A stretch of 64,000 nucleotides of DNA, from NCBI RefSeq assembly GCF_015355765.1, contig NZ_JACWNA010000002.1, positions 171,807-235,806 on the forward strand, in the 5' to 3' direction. A program made the position numbers and the translations under genes. This document shows positions 1 to 7,806 of this stretch, one piece after another (positions within the stretch are counted from its first letter, which is position 1; each line of letters begins with the position of its first letter). Source of the DNA: Actinomyces haliotis. GTDB taxonomy: Bacteria > Actinomycetota > Actinomycetes > Actinomycetales > Actinomycetaceae. The notes beneath the pieces are model-generated. The model did no database searches. It saw only the letters and a program-made list of their open reading frames with translations, and had not been told where the DNA came from.

Positions 1-142
1 CGCCTCGGTCCAGGGCTCCCGCGTCATCGGGGCCCCCTCCGTCGGGGCGCTCGAGGCCGGCCTGCGCGCCGACGTCGTCGTCACCGACGACGACCTGCGA
101 CCGATGACCGTGCTGCGTCGCGGACGCCTCGTGGCCGTCTGA
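1..142 (+). CDS. Amidohydrolase C-terminus, probably N-acetylglucosamine-6-phosphate deacetylase (partial)
   Basis: The gene enters from the left edge; only its last 46 codons are present, in the frame starting at base 2 and ending at TGA 140-142. The fragment runs from a GAPSVGALEAGLRADVVVTD stretch to DLRPMTVLRRGRLVAV. This is the usual C-terminal beta-sandwich ending of metal-dependent amidohydrolases, where 'G..ADVVV.D.DL' precedes the last strand. Within that superfamily the 'DDDLRP..VLRRG' ending resembles NagA, which removes acetate from N-acetylglucosamine-6-phosphate. The catalytic part lies outside the window, so the exact substrate cannot be settled here. Confidence 0.5.
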   Translation, partial: ASVQGSRVIGAPSVGALEAGLRADVVVTDDDLRPMTVLRRGRLVAV

Positions 143-148
143 GGCCGC

Positions 149-154
149 TACCCT
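149..154 (+). promoter_or_regulatory. -10 box TACCCT of the HAD gene (leaderless)
   Basis: TACCCT fits the actinobacterial TANNNT -10 consensus and lies 7 bases before the GTG start at 162. No Shine-Dalgarno fits between them, so the transcript probably begins at or next to the start codon. Confidence 0.55.
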
Positions 155-161
155 GTCGGCC

Positions 162-851
162 GTGAGCACTGAGCGAGTCCCCAGCACCGACGGCCACGAC
201 ACCTCCACCCTCGCCGTCCTCTGGGACATGGACGGCACCCTCATCGAGTCCCAGCCCCTGTGGGACGCCGCCTTCACGCGTCTGTGCGAGGAGCGCGGCG
301 GCACCGTGACCCGTGCCGTCCTCGCCTCGCTGGCCGGCGCCTCCGAGCCCGGGACCCGGGCGCTCATCGCGGCCACGGGAGCCGCGGCCTCCGCGGAGGA
401 CCCCGTCGCCTACGAGGTCACCGACGCGATGAACGTCGAGGTCGGGGACCTCGTCGTCTCCCAGCCGCCGCTCGTCGACGGCTCCCAGGAGATCACTGCC
501 GAGCTGGCGAGCCGCGGCGTCATCCAGGCGATCGTCTCCGCCTCCCGCCGCCGTCTCGTCGAGGCGGTGGCCGGGGCCCTGGGTGACGCGATCACCGTCC
601 TCGTCACCGGGGAGGACGGTCTGGCGCCCAAGCCGAGCCATGAGCCGTACTCCACCGCCGTCGAGCGCGTCGGCGTCCCGGTGCGCCGCTGCGTCGTGGT
701 CGAGGACTCAGCGACGGGGCTCGCCTCCGCCCGCGCCGCCGGCCTCGCCACGATCCAGATCGGGAACGCGCCGCTCCTGCCCCACGACGGCAGCGTCCGC
801 CTGGTCCGGTCCCTGCGGGACGTCACCCCGTCACTCCTCGGCGTCGACTGA
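162..851 (+). CDS. HAD-family hydrolase (phosphatase, beta-phosphoglucomutase-like)
   Basis: This 229-residue protein carries the HAD motif I WDMDGTLIES near residue 22, with the aspartate nucleophile and the acid/base aspartate two residues later. Motif II (the serine in IVSASRRR) is near residue 124, motif III (the lysine of APKPSHEPY) near 157, and motif IV (VVEDSATGLASARAAG) near 180. A helical cap domain sits between motifs I and II. Such cytosolic enzymes dephosphorylate sugar phosphates or other small phosphate esters; the substrate cannot be read from sequence. The GTG start is chosen because a TACCCT box lies 7 bases upstream. It faces the DinB-type gene across a strong hairpin. Confidence 0.85.
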   Translation: MSTERVPSTDGHDTSTLAVLWDMDGTLIESQPLWDAAFTRLCEERGGTVTRAVLASLAGASEPGTRALIAATGAAASAEDPVAYEVTDAMNVEVGDLVVSQPPLVDGSQEITAELASRGVIQAIVSASRRRLVEAVAGALGDAITVLVTGEDGLAPKPSHEPYSTAVERVGVPVRRCVVVEDSATGLASARAAGLATIQIGNAPLLPHDGSVRLVRSLRDVTPSLLGVD

Positions 852-872
852 GCGACTACCTGCCCCGACGAT

Positions 873-910
873 GAGCGGGCCGGCGCCCTGCGACGGGTGC
901 CGGTCCGCTC
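873..910. terminator. Terminator between the convergent HAD and DinB-type genes
   Basis: A 16-bp stem (873-888 with 895-910) contains two G-T wobbles and a 6-base loop. It lies between the stops of two convergent genes and can serve both strands. Confidence 0.65.
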
Positions 911-929
911 GACGTCGTGAGGCGGCGCC

Positions 930-1505
930 TCAGCCCGGGAGTCCGAGGAGCCGGCGGGCGGAGACGGCGGCGCCGGCGTGCTGGGCTGCGTCGTCGATGA
1001 CGGACGACAGCCGGACCCCGAGGGTCACTGGCTGGTTCTGCCACTCGTCGACGGCCTCGTCGAGGTCCGCCTCGGTGAGCCCCTCGACGTACTCGCGGAC
1101 GAGGGCGTAGGCGGCGTCGAGGTAGTCATCGAGGAGCGTCGTGTCCGTGACCGTCACCTGCGCGCTCTCGGCGGGCGTGTGGTGCCAGTCCTCGGTGTCC
1201 GTGGGCAGGGGCAGGGCGAAGCGGCCCACGAAGTCGGCGGCCGTCCACAGCGGCTCGGAGCCGCTGAGGGCCGAGACCTGGAGGTCGATCTCGCGGGCGG
1301 TGTGCCACGCGAGCCAGGCGAGGGAGTCGATGCGCGGAGCGAGCTCGTCGACGGGGCGTGCGCTCGCCTGCTCGGCGCTGACACCGTCGAGGGCGCGGGC
1401 GAGGCGCTCGCGGGAGCGGTCGAGCGAGGCGAGGAGAAGGACGTGCCAGCCCGTTGGGCCGGTTCCCGCGCGGCGGGAGGTATCAGTGCCAGTGGTGTCG
1501 GACAT
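930..1505 (-). CDS. DinB / maleylpyruvate-isomerase-like protein, promoter hit by an IS
   Basis: The 191-residue protein has the layout of DinB-like four-helix metal-binding proteins. An N-terminal helix carries LLLASLDRSRERLARALDGV, then SLAWLAWHTAREIDLQVSAL places a His and a Glu on the second helix, and a late DDAAQHAGAAVSARRLLG helix gives a further His. In actinobacteria many such proteins are mycothiol-dependent S-transferases, but no substrate can be assigned here. The ATG at 1505 has TAGAGT 6 bases upstream. An IS481 element is inserted within that box, so the gene keeps its -10 but has lost its native -35 and upstream DNA. Before insertion it lay about 37 bp downstream of the carbonic anhydrase gene. 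Confidence 0.75.
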   Translation of the reverse strand: MSDTTGTDTSRRAGTGPTGWHVLLLASLDRSRERLARALDGVSAEQASARPVDELAPRIDSLAWLAWHTAREIDLQVSALSGSEPLWTAADFVGRFALPLPTDTEDWHHTPAESAQVTVTDTTLLDDYLDAAYALVREYVEGLTEADLDEAVDEWQNQPVTLGVRLSSVIDDAAQHAGAAVSARRLLGLPG

Positions 1506-1511
1506 GCTCGC

Positions 1512-1517
1512 ACTCTA
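1512..1517 (-). promoter_or_regulatory. -10 box TAGAGT of the DinB-type gene, overlapping the IS target site
   Basis: Read on the minus strand, TAGAGT lies 6 bases before the ATG at 1505. Its upstream part overlaps the duplicated target TCTAGG (1514-1519), so everything upstream of about -13 is now insertion-sequence DNA. Confidence 0.5.
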
Positions 1518-1519
1518 GG
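1514..1519. repeat. Left target-site duplication TCTAGG
   Basis: TCTAGG here is repeated exactly at 2613-2618 on the other side of the element. It fits the NCTAGN target known for IS481 of Bordetella. Confidence 0.85.
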
Positions 1520-2612
1520 TGTTGGTGGCAGGTAGGTTGGTGACACCGGTCGGGTTGACGTGAAGGGGAGGACCCCCGTTGTGTGTGGCTTGTCGACGCT
1601 CACACGTACAAACGGAGGTCCCCCCATGGCTCACTCTAAGGCCCGGCTGAATGTCAACGGTCGGCGGCTGCTGGTTGAACGGGTCCGCACCCAGGGCTGG
1701 CCGGTGGCGCACGCCGCCAAGGCGATGGGCTTGTCCCGCCAGTGCGCTCACCACTGGCTCAAGCGCTACGACGAGCTGGGGGACGCGGGCCTGTACGACA
1801 GGTCGAGCCGGCCGCACACGATGCCCAGGCGCACGAGCGCCGCCACCGAGCAGCGTGTGCTGGCGCACCGCCGGCAGCACCGGCAGGGGCCGGCCTCGAT
1901 CAGCGCCGCGACAGGGGTCCCGGTGCGTACGGTCACCGCGATCCTGCGCCGTCACGACATGCCCCCTTTGGCGTGCCTGGATCCCATCACCGGGGAGGTG
2001 ATCCGCTCCAGCCAGGCCACGACGCTCCGCTACGAGCGCGAGCGGCCAGGCGAGCTGGTCCATGTTGACGTCAAGAAGCTCGGCAAGATCCCCGACGGGG
2101 GCGGGTGGCGCGTGCTGGGACGGGCCGCGACCCAGGCCGACAAGTGCCGGCGGGGCCGGATCGGCTACGACTACGTCCACTCGATGGTCGATGACCACTG
2201 CCGACTGGCCTACAGCGAGATCCATGACGACGAGAAGGCCGACACCTGCGCCGGGTTCGTGCTGCGGGCCGCGAAGTACTTCGCGGATCACGGCATCGAG
2301 CACATCGAGCGGGTCATCACCGACAACGCCTTCGTCTACCGCCACTCGGGCGCCTTCGCTGCCGCCGTCGCCCAGGTTGGTGCCAGGCAGAAGTTCATCA
2401 AGCCGCACTGCCCGTGGCAGAACGGCAAGGTCGAGCGGTTCAACCGCACCCTGGCCACCGAGTGGGCCTACCGCAGGGCGTTCACCTCGAACCAGGAACG
2501 CCGCGACGCCCTTGCCCCCTGGCTCGAGTTCTACAACACTGCACGAGGCCACAGCGCACTGGGCGGCAACCCCCCAACCGCCCGACTGTCATGAACCTGT
2601 CTGCCACCAACA
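1520..2612 (+). mobile_element. Complete IS481-family insertion sequence, about 1.09 kb
   Basis: The element is bounded by imperfect 19-bp terminal inverted repeats, TGTTGGTGGCAGGTAGGTT at 1520-1538 and its partner at 2594-2612, matching at 17 of 19 positions. It is flanked by 6-bp direct repeats TCTAGG. One transposase gene fills it, and that gene's stop lies at the edge of the right repeat. Matching duplications, an intact reading frame and well-matched ends all suggest a recent insertion. It separates the DinB-type gene from the carbonic anhydrase gene. Confidence 0.92.
1626..2594 (+). CDS. IS481-family transposase
   Basis: The 322-residue transposase has an N-terminal helix-turn-helix region (residues about 8-60, with HAAKAMGLSRQCAHHWLKRY). 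An rve-type DDE catalytic core follows. The catalytic acids appear to be D148 in HVDVKKLG, D233 in VITDNAF and E270 in NGKVERFNRT; the 36-residue spacing of the last two suits the family. The ATG at 1626 has a GGAGG ribosome-binding site at 1614-1618, and a longer reading frame upstream would run into the terminal repeat. The frame is intact and the triad complete, so the protein should be active. Confidence 0.93.
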   Translation: MAHSKARLNVNGRRLLVERVRTQGWPVAHAAKAMGLSRQCAHHWLKRYDELGDAGLYDRSSRPHTMPRRTSAATEQRVLAHRRQHRQGPASISAATGVPVRTVTAILRRHDMPPLACLDPITGEVIRSSQATTLRYERERPGELVHVDVKKLGKIPDGGGWRVLGRAATQADKCRRGRIGYDYVHSMVDDHCRLAYSEIHDDEKADTCAGFVLRAAKYFADHGIEHIERVITDNAFVYRHSGAFAAAVAQVGARQKFIKPHCPWQNGKVERFNRTLATEWAYRRAFTSNQERRDALAPWLEFYNTARGHSALGGNPPTARLS

Positions 2613-2618
2613 TCTAGG
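2613..2618. repeat. Right target-site duplication TCTAGG
   Basis: This is an exact copy of 1514-1519, directly abutting the right terminal repeat. Confidence 0.85.
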
Positions 2619-2641
2619 CTGCCGGTCCGGCTCCGGGCGCC

Positions 2642-3151
2642 TCAGCCGCGCTCGACCTCGGTGAGGCTGCCGTCGGCGACGTCGTAGACGAAGCCGCGCG
2701 CGCTCGCGCCCCCGGGCACGTGCGGGTCGGCGGCCAGCCCGGCGAGCATCTCGCGGAGGTCCTGCTCGGCGGAGGTGAAGCCGCCGGGACGCCAGGTGGG
2801 CCGCAGCCCGGTGGCCTGGGTGAGCGAGTCCGCGAAGGGCTGGTCCGCTAGGCCGGACATGCCGCAGTCCGTGTGGTGGATGAGGACGATCTCCTGGACC
2901 CCGAGCGCGTTCTGGGCGATCGCGAGGGAGCGCCGCACGTCGTCGGTGAGGATGCCGCCGGCGTTGCGGATGACGTAGGCGTCGCCGTTCTCCAGGCCCA
3001 GCAGCCGGGTGACGTCGAGGCGGTTGTCCATGCAGGCGACGACGGCGACCTTCGCGCCGCCGGGCACGGGGGAGAAGGAGGCGGCGTAGCGCTCGGCGTT
3101 GCCGAGCAGGTCAGCGGTGGTCGGGCCGGTGGGGTTGTGGTCGGTGCTCAT
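2642..3151 (-). CDS. Beta-class carbonic anhydrase
   Basis: This 169-residue cytosolic zinc enzyme interconverts CO2 and bicarbonate. The zinc ligands are visible: Cys in VVACMDNRLD (Asp and Arg of the dyad follow) and His-x-x-Cys in HHTDCGM. The VIRNAGG signature lies between them. Its length matches the short actinobacterial beta-CA type rather than the roughly 220-residue plant-like type. The ATG at 3151 is chosen over an upstream extension because GAAGGAG precedes it at good spacing. It lies 25 bp after purU on the same strand and is probably co-transcribed with it; bicarbonate supply for purine synthesis would be a sensible link, but that is inference. Confidence 0.92.
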   Translation of the reverse strand: MSTDHNPTGPTTADLLGNAERYAASFSPVPGGAKVAVVACMDNRLDVTRLLGLENGDAYVIRNAGGILTDDVRRSLAIAQNALGVQEIVLIHHTDCGMSGLADQPFADSLTQATGLRPTWRPGGFTSAEQDLREMLAGLAADPHVPGGASARGFVYDVADGSLTEVERG

Positions 3152-3176
3152 GGCGGGCTCCTTCGGTGGGTGCGGG

Positions 3177-4067
3177 TCAGGCGAAGACGACGGTGCGCGA
3201 GCCGTTGAGCAGGACGCGGTGCTCCGCGTGCCACTTGACGGCCTGCGCCAGGACTCGGCGCTCGACGTCCTGCCCCTTGCGCTGGAGGGCGAGGGCGGAG
3301 TCCGTGTGCGAGGCACGCGTGACGTCCTGCTCGATGATCGGGCCCTCGTCGAGGTCCGGGGTGACGTAGTGGGCGGTGGCGCCGATGAGCTTGACGCCGC
3401 GGTCGTGGGCCTGCTGATAGGGCTTGGCGCCCTTGAAGGACGGCAGGAAGGAGTGGTGGATGTTGATGACGTTGCCGTGGAGCCGCTCGCACAGAGCGGG
3501 GGAGAGGATCTGCATGTAGCGGGCCAGGACGACGAGCTCGACGTCGAGGCTCTCGACGAGCCCGAGGAGCTCGCCCTCGGCCTCCTCCTTGGTGTCCTTC
3601 GTGACGGGGACGTGGTGGAAGGGGACCCCGTAGAACTCGGCGACGTCGCGGAGGGTCTCGTGGTTGCCGACGACTCCGACGACCTCGATGGGCAGGCCCT
3701 GGCTCTTGGCGCGGAAGAGGAGGTCGGAGAGGCAGTGCCCCTCCTTGGAGACCATGAGGAGGGTACGGACGCGGCGCTCCGCCTCGTCGACGGACCACGT
3801 CATCGCGTACTGGTCGGCGAGCTCGTCGAGGTCGGCCTCGAGCTCGGCGCGCGGGACGCGGGTGAGCACCGTGACGCGCATGAAGAACAGCCCGGTCTCG
3901 GGGTCACCGAACTGCTGGGACTCCGTGATGTTCCCGCCGCGGCGCGCGAGGGCGCCGGTGACCGCGTGGACGATGCCGGGCCGGTCCGGGCAGGACAGGG
4001 TGACGACGAGGTGCTGCGCGCCCGTGGGCGCGGTGGCGGTGCGTGCGCTGTCGGTGTCGGTGGTCAT
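3177..4067 (-). CDS. purU: Formyltetrahydrofolate deformylase
   Basis: This enzyme hydrolyses 10-formyl-tetrahydrofolate to formate and tetrahydrofolate, balancing the one-carbon pool. The 296-residue protein starts with an ACT domain (residues about 15-95, CPDRPGIVHAVTGALARRGG). A formyltransferase fold follows, with VLARYMQILSP, the catalytic Asn-His pair in NVINIHHSFLPSF, and the conserved Asp in TPDLDEGPIIEQDV. The ATG at 4067 is preferred over one 39 bases upstream because TACCCT lies 7 bases before it and the ACT domain begins soon after. It leads a purU-carbonic anhydrase unit and thematically matches the nearby glyA-folD operon. Confidence 0.94.
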   Translation of the reverse strand: MTTDTDSARTATAPTGAQHLVVTLSCPDRPGIVHAVTGALARRGGNITESQQFGDPETGLFFMRVTVLTRVPRAELEADLDELADQYAMTWSVDEAERRVRTLLMVSKEGHCLSDLLFRAKSQGLPIEVVGVVGNHETLRDVAEFYGVPFHHVPVTKDTKEEAEGELLGLVESLDVELVVLARYMQILSPALCERLHGNVINIHHSFLPSFKGAKPYQQAHDRGVKLIGATAHYVTPDLDEGPIIEQDVTRASHTDSALALQRKGQDVERRVLAQAVKWHAEHRVLLNGSRTVVFA

Positions 4068-4074
4068 GGTGGGG

Positions 4075-4080
4075 AGGGTA
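4075..4080 (-). promoter_or_regulatory. -10 box TACCCT of purU (leaderless)
   Basis: On the minus strand TACCCT lies 7 bases before the ATG at 4067 with no Shine-Dalgarno between. It supports this start over the ATG at 4106. Confidence 0.55.
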
Positions 4081-4192
4081 CCGACGTTACCGGACTCGAA
4101 GCGCATGTGCTCGGGTCGCGATCTCTCGTGACGTTGAGCGGTCGAGCCGTCGACCGGTGAAGGTTGTCGTGCCGAGGTGATCGAATGACTTC

Positions 4193-4825
4193 GTGAGCGC
4201 CGGTGTTGTGATTGCTGCCCTCAGCGTGCTTGGGACGGGGATGCAGGCTGTTGAGAATCTGGTCTCTGTATCCGCCCTCTACCGAGTGCGGAGTGCGCTC
4301 GCCGAAGCGCGACGGTCCGACGCCATCCACCGGACGAACGAGAGGGCCGAACGCGAGCGGACTCGGCGTGTGTCATTGCTTCGAAGGCTGGGCCTGGCCC
4401 TGACCGCAACGGCTCCGCGGGCAGCTCAGCTGGAGGCGGATCTAGTCTGGCTCGTGCAGTCTCGCTGCAGCGAGTTCTCACCGTCGTCCCCGTTGCTCAC
4501 TGGTCTGAGCGTCTTTCGTGACGAGGTCGTCGGGTACATGCGTCGAGCGTCTTCCTGGATTCTGCTGTTGATTGCGAGTGAGCTGGCGCTCCTGGAAGCC
4601 CTCGAGTCTCTGCTCGACGTTGGGGTTGCGATCTTGACCCTCGTCGCGGTGGCGGCATGGGTGAGTGCGCGTGAGTGGTCGGTCGCCCAGGGGTACGTTC
4701 TCCGCCTCGGTGAGTTGTGCCCCGGTGTCGGCGACGTGTCCCTCGGCCGGCGCCCAGTACTCATCGCCGTCCAGCATGCGTGTACCTCCTGGCGCCGGCG
4801 AGGTTCCAGTAATTCTCGGCCGTAG
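4193..4825 (+). CDS. Hypothetical membrane protein of lower GC
   Basis: I do not recognise this 210-residue protein. It begins with a hydrophobic stretch (residues about 4-26). A very charged, probably coiled-coil segment follows, rich in Arg and Glu (residues 33-65), and then a strong hydrophobic region (about 119-158, [18 protein letters not shown] onward) able to form two membrane spans. Its tail is basic. Codon third positions are visibly less GC-biased than in the neighbours, so the gene may have been acquired by transfer. The GTG start is the first in frame and its support is weak: no Shine-Dalgarno is seen and the TCGAAT upstream is a poor -10. Confidence 0.55.
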   Translation: MSAGVVIAALSVLGTGMQAVENLVSVSALYRVRSALAEARRSDAIHRTNERAERERTRRVSLLRRLGLALTATAPRAAQLEADLVWLVQSRCSEFSPSSPLLTGLSVFRDEVVGYMRRASSWILLLIASELALLEALESLLDVGVAILTLVAVAAWVSAREWSVAQGYVLRLGELCPGVGDVSLGRRPVLIAVQHACTSWRRRGSSNSRP

Positions 4826-4902
4826 CACGGCGACCGCCGTGGAAGCACTCGGGTTCTGTAAGCGGCCACCGAGGGCCATTCGCCTAGCGCTCGGTACGGT
4901 CG

Positions 4903-4932
4903 ATGACGGTCCGGTCACAGCGGCGGTAGCAT
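4903..4932 (+). promoter_or_regulatory. Candidate promoter of the glyA-folD transcript
   Basis: TAGCAT at 4927-4932 is a TANNNT -10 and ATGACG at 4903-4908 a possible -35 at 18-bp spacing. The predicted start near 4939 coincides with the 5' end of the riboswitch aptamer. Confidence 0.5.
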
Positions 4933-4937
4933 GGCGC

Positions 4938-5046
4938 CGTCGGTGCGACTGGCGAAGGTGGACCACCACCGGGGAGCGCCGACCGGCAGGCGCCCGGGTC
5001 ACCCGCGCGCCGCCGCTCCGGAAGCACCTGGTCGCCCGCCTGGGCC
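4938..5046 (+). promoter_or_regulatory. ZTP (pfl) riboswitch upstream of glyA-folD
   Basis: The leader contains the hallmark blocks of the ZTP/ZMP aptamer in order. GTCGGTGCGACTGGCG at 4939-4954 gives the P1 hairpin and its ACUGGC strand. GTGGACCACCACCGGGGAGC follows at about 4958-4977. A variable-length linker hairpin comes next, and the pseudoknot block CCGCCTGGGC ends at about 5044. This class senses the purine precursor ZMP or its triphosphate, which accumulates when 10-formyl-THF is short, and it turns on one-carbon genes. glyA and folD directly downstream are classic members of its regulon. The distance to the glyA ATG (about 48 bases) leaves room for an expression platform that could bury the AGGAGA site. 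Confidence 0.88.
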
Positions 5047-5093
5047 GAGGTCGACGCCCCCGCGGCGCTCGCCGCGCAGACACGAGGAGAACC

Positions 5094-6404
5094 ATGACCG
5101 GTCCCGCTAGCACCGCTCTGAACAACATGCCCCTGTCCGAGCTCGACCCGGAGATCGCCGCCGTCCTCGACGGCGAGCTGGCCCGTCAGCGCGAGACCCT
5201 CGAGATGATCGCTTCGGAGAACTTCGTCCCGCGCGCGGTCCTCCAGGCACAGGGCTCCGTCCTGACCAACAAGTACGCCGAGGGCTACCCGGGCAAGCGC
5301 TACTACGGCGGCTGCGAGGTCGTCGACGTCGCCGAGCAGCTCGCGATCGACCGCGCCCTGGCCGTCTTCGGCGGCGACTACGCCAACGTCCAGCCCCACT
5401 CCGGCGCCCAGGCCAACGCGGCCGTCCTCGCGGCGCTGGCCAGCCCGGGGGACACGATCCTCGGCCTCTCGCTCGCCCACGGCGGGCACCTCACTCACGG
5501 CATGAAGATCAACTTCTCCGGCAAGCTCTACAACGCCACCGCCTACGGCGTCGACGAGACCACCCACCGCATCGAGATGGACCAGGTCCGCGAGGCCGCC
5601 CTGCGCGAGCGCCCCAAGGTCATCATCGCCGGCTGGTCCGCCTACCCGCGCCACCTCGACTTCGAGTCCTTCCGCTCCATCGCGGACGAGGTCGGCGCCG
5701 CGCTGTGGACCGACATGGCGCACTTCGCCGGTCTCGTCGCGGCGGGCCTGCACCCGAGCCCCGTCCCGTACGCCGACGTCGTCTCCACCACCGTCCACAA
5801 GACCATCGGCGGCCCCCGCTCCGGCATGATCCTCTCCAGCCGCGGCGAGCAGTGGGGCAAGAAGCTCAACTCCGCCGTCTTCCCCGGCCAGCAGGGCGGA
5901 CCCCTCATGCACGTCATCGCTGCCAAGGCCGTCGCCATGAAGGTGGCCGGCACGGACGAGTTCCGCGACCGCCAGCAGCGCACCGTCGAGGGTGCGGCCA
6001 TCCTCGCCGAGCGCCTCCTGCGCGACGACGTCAAGCAGGCCGGGATCACCCTCGTCACCGGCGGCACCGACGTCCACCTCGTCCTCGTCGACCTGCGCGA
6101 CTCCGCCCTCGACGGCCAGCAGGCCGAGGACCTCCTCCACGCCGCCGGCATCACCGTCAACCGCAACGCCGTCCCCTTCGACCCGCGCCCGCCGCGAGTG
6201 ACCTCGGGCCTGCGGATCGGCACCCCGGCGCTCGCCACCCGCGGCTTCGGCGCCACCGAGTTCACCGAGGTCGCCGACGTCATCGCCACCGCCCTCGTGG
6301 CCGGCGCCGCCGGCAAGGCCGACGACGAGCTCCTCGCGAGCCTCAAGGGCCGCGTCAAGGCGCTCACCGACGCCTTCCCGCTCTACCCCGGGCTCGCCCA
6401 GTGA
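5094..6404 (+). CDS. glyA: Serine hydroxymethyltransferase
   Basis: This PLP enzyme converts serine and THF to glycine and 5,10-methylene-THF. The 436-residue protein has the family hallmarks [11 protein letters not shown] near the N-terminus, [27 protein letters not shown], the DMAHFAGL segment, and the PLP lysine in [16 protein letters not shown]. It has normal length. The ATG at 5094 has CGAGGAGAACC in front; a longer in-frame reading upstream is the riboswitch leader, not protein. It overlaps folD by four bases, so the two are translationally coupled and both should respond to the ZTP riboswitch. Confidence 0.97.
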   Translation: MTGPASTALNNMPLSELDPEIAAVLDGELARQRETLEMIASENFVPRAVLQAQGSVLTNKYAEGYPGKRYYGGCEVVDVAEQLAIDRALAVFGGDYANVQPHSGAQANAAVLAALASPGDTILGLSLAHGGHLTHGMKINFSGKLYNATAYGVDETTHRIEMDQVREAALRERPKVIIAGWSAYPRHLDFESFRSIADEVGAALWTDMAHFAGLVAAGLHPSPVPYADVVSTTVHKTIGGPRSGMILSSRGEQWGKKLNSAVFPGQQGGPLMHVIAAKAVAMKVAGTDEFRDRQQRTVEGAAILAERLLRDDVKQAGITLVTGGTDVHLVLVDLRDSALDGQQAEDLLHAAGITVNRNAVPFDPRPPRVTSGLRIGTPALATRGFGATEFTEVADVIATALVAGAAGKADDELLASLKGRVKALTDAFPLYPGLAQ

Positions 6405-7306
6405 GGGCCCCCTGGGAGGGGCCGGCCAAGGTCCTCGACGGGAAGGCCACCGCGGCCGCGATCAAGGCCGAGCTCAAGGAGCGGGTGGACGCCCTGCGTG
6501 AGCACGGCGTCACCCCTGGGCTCGGGACGGTCCTCGTCGGCGAGGACCCCGGCAGCGTCAAGTACGTCGCCGGCAAGCACGCCGACTGCGCGGAGGTCGG
6601 GATCACCTCCATCCGCGAGGACCTGCCCGCCACCGCCACCCAGGCCGAGATCGAGGCCGCGGTCGACCGCCTCAACGCGGACCCGGCGTGCACCGGCTAC
6701 ATCGTCCAGCTGCCCCTGCCCAAGGGGATCGACGCGAACGCGATCCTCGAGCGCATCGACCCGGACAAGGACGCCGACGGCCTCCACCCGACCAACCTCG
6801 GGCGCCTGGTCCTGCGCGGCAGCGAGTCGATCACCTCGCCCCTGCCCTGCACGCCCCGCGGCTGCATCGAGCTCATCACCCGCCACGGCATCGACCTGGC
6901 CGGCAAGGACGTGTGCGTCGTCGGGCGCGGCGTCACCGTCGGCCGGTCGATCGGCCTGCTGCTCATGCGCAAGGACGTCAACGCCACCGTCGACGTCTGC
7001 CACACGGGCACGAAGGACCTCGCCGCGCACGTCTCCCGGGCCGACGTCGTCATCGCGGCGGCCGGCTCCGCGGGCATCATCACCGCGGACATGGTCAAGC
7101 CCGGCGCCGTCGTGCTCGACGTCGGCGTCTCCCGCGTGGTCAACCCGGAGACCGGCAAGGGACGCATCATGGGCGACGTCGCCGACGGCGTCGACGCGGT
7201 CGCGTCGTGGCTCTCGCCGAACCCAGGCGGGGTCGGACCGATGACGCGCGCGCTCCTGCTCGCCAACGTCGTCGAGACCGCCGAGCGTGAGGCCGCTGCC
7301 GACTGA
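6401..7306 (+). CDS. folD: Bifunctional methylenetetrahydrofolate dehydrogenase/cyclohydrolase
   Basis: FolD interconverts 5,10-methylene-THF, methenyl-THF and 10-formyl-THF. The 301-residue protein shows [14 protein letters not shown] at the N-terminus, the catalytic lysine in [38 protein letters not shown], and the NADP-binding [15 protein letters not shown] loop. It ends with [18 protein letters not shown]. The GTG at 6401 overlaps the glyA stop in a GTGA arrangement, giving the start and the coupling. It makes 10-formyl-THF for purine synthesis from the methylene-THF produced by GlyA. Confidence 0.96.
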   Translation: MRAPWEGPAKVLDGKATAAAIKAELKERVDALREHGVTPGLGTVLVGEDPGSVKYVAGKHADCAEVGITSIREDLPATATQAEIEAAVDRLNADPACTGYIVQLPLPKGIDANAILERIDPDKDADGLHPTNLGRLVLRGSESITSPLPCTPRGCIELITRHGIDLAGKDVCVVGRGVTVGRSIGLLLMRKDVNATVDVCHTGTKDLAAHVSRADVVIAAAGSAGIITADMVKPGAVVLDVGVSRVVNPETGKGRIMGDVADGVDAVASWLSPNPGGVGPMTRALLLANVVETAEREAAAD

Positions 7307-7340
7307 GCTGTGCTGAGCGTCTGACGCGCTGGCCGTGCGA

Positions 7341-7370
7341 GGGCCCGGCACCCGGGAGGGTGCCGGGCCC
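7341..7370 (+). terminator. Terminator after glyA-folD
   Basis: A perfect 13-bp stem (7341-7353 with 7358-7370) with a GGGA loop is followed by CCGCGTTTCT. Confidence 0.75.
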
Positions 7371-7806
7371 CCGCGTTTCTCCGGGGGGGGGGAGGGGTTC
7401 ACCCGCTCCACGGAACCAGGGTTCCAGGGGCGTCATTCCGCGGGTTCCGGGGCATGCACCCTGCGGGGGATGGGTGAGGTGAGGTGAGGGGGACACTGCG
7501 GGACCCGCATGCGGAGTGGGATGAAAGGACTACGGCGCACCCGGGGCGGGAGCGCGCCGATACCCACGGGTGATCCGCACCGGGCGCATGCGGATTCAGG
7601 TCACAGCGGGATCGCGACGCGATCACGGTGGGATCTCGGTCGTGAGGGGGTGGGGGTGAGTCTCCCGGGCGGGTTCCGGGGGTGCTCGGGGTGTATTGCT
7701 TGATTAACCCGTGCTCTTACCCAACCCTCATTCATAACGTTCTCTCGTCTCCGCACGACGTGATTCGACGTCGTCACCCCGCCCCCACAGGCCTTGAGAG
7801 GACCCC
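7371..7806 (+). other. Long non-coding region with palindromes upstream of a surface-protein gene
   Basis: About 430 bases hold no convincing gene; a 64-codon frame from 7509 has no family features. The stretch contains a nine-G run (about 7383-7391), GATCGC-GAC-GCGATC (7610-7624), two GCATGCGGA copies (7507, 7586), and an unusually AT-rich part from 7690 to 7745. ACGACGT and ACGTCGT form an inverted repeat with a 6-base gap at 7755-7774. The downstream gene has a GAGAGGA ribosome-binding site just before its ATG. The AT-rich part is the likely promoter zone, with TTGATT at 7700-7705 as a possible -35, and the inverted repeat could bind a regulator. Confidence 0.4.

Noticed and set aside
4075..4106. 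Upstream ATG (4106) for purU
   Set aside because: The extra 13 residues precede the ACT domain and would include the TACCCT promoter box.
7509..7703. 64-codon open frame between folD and the surface protein gene
   Set aside because: It has no ribosome-binding site or leaderless box and an Arg/Gly/Ser composition typical of chance frames; it overlaps the palindromes.
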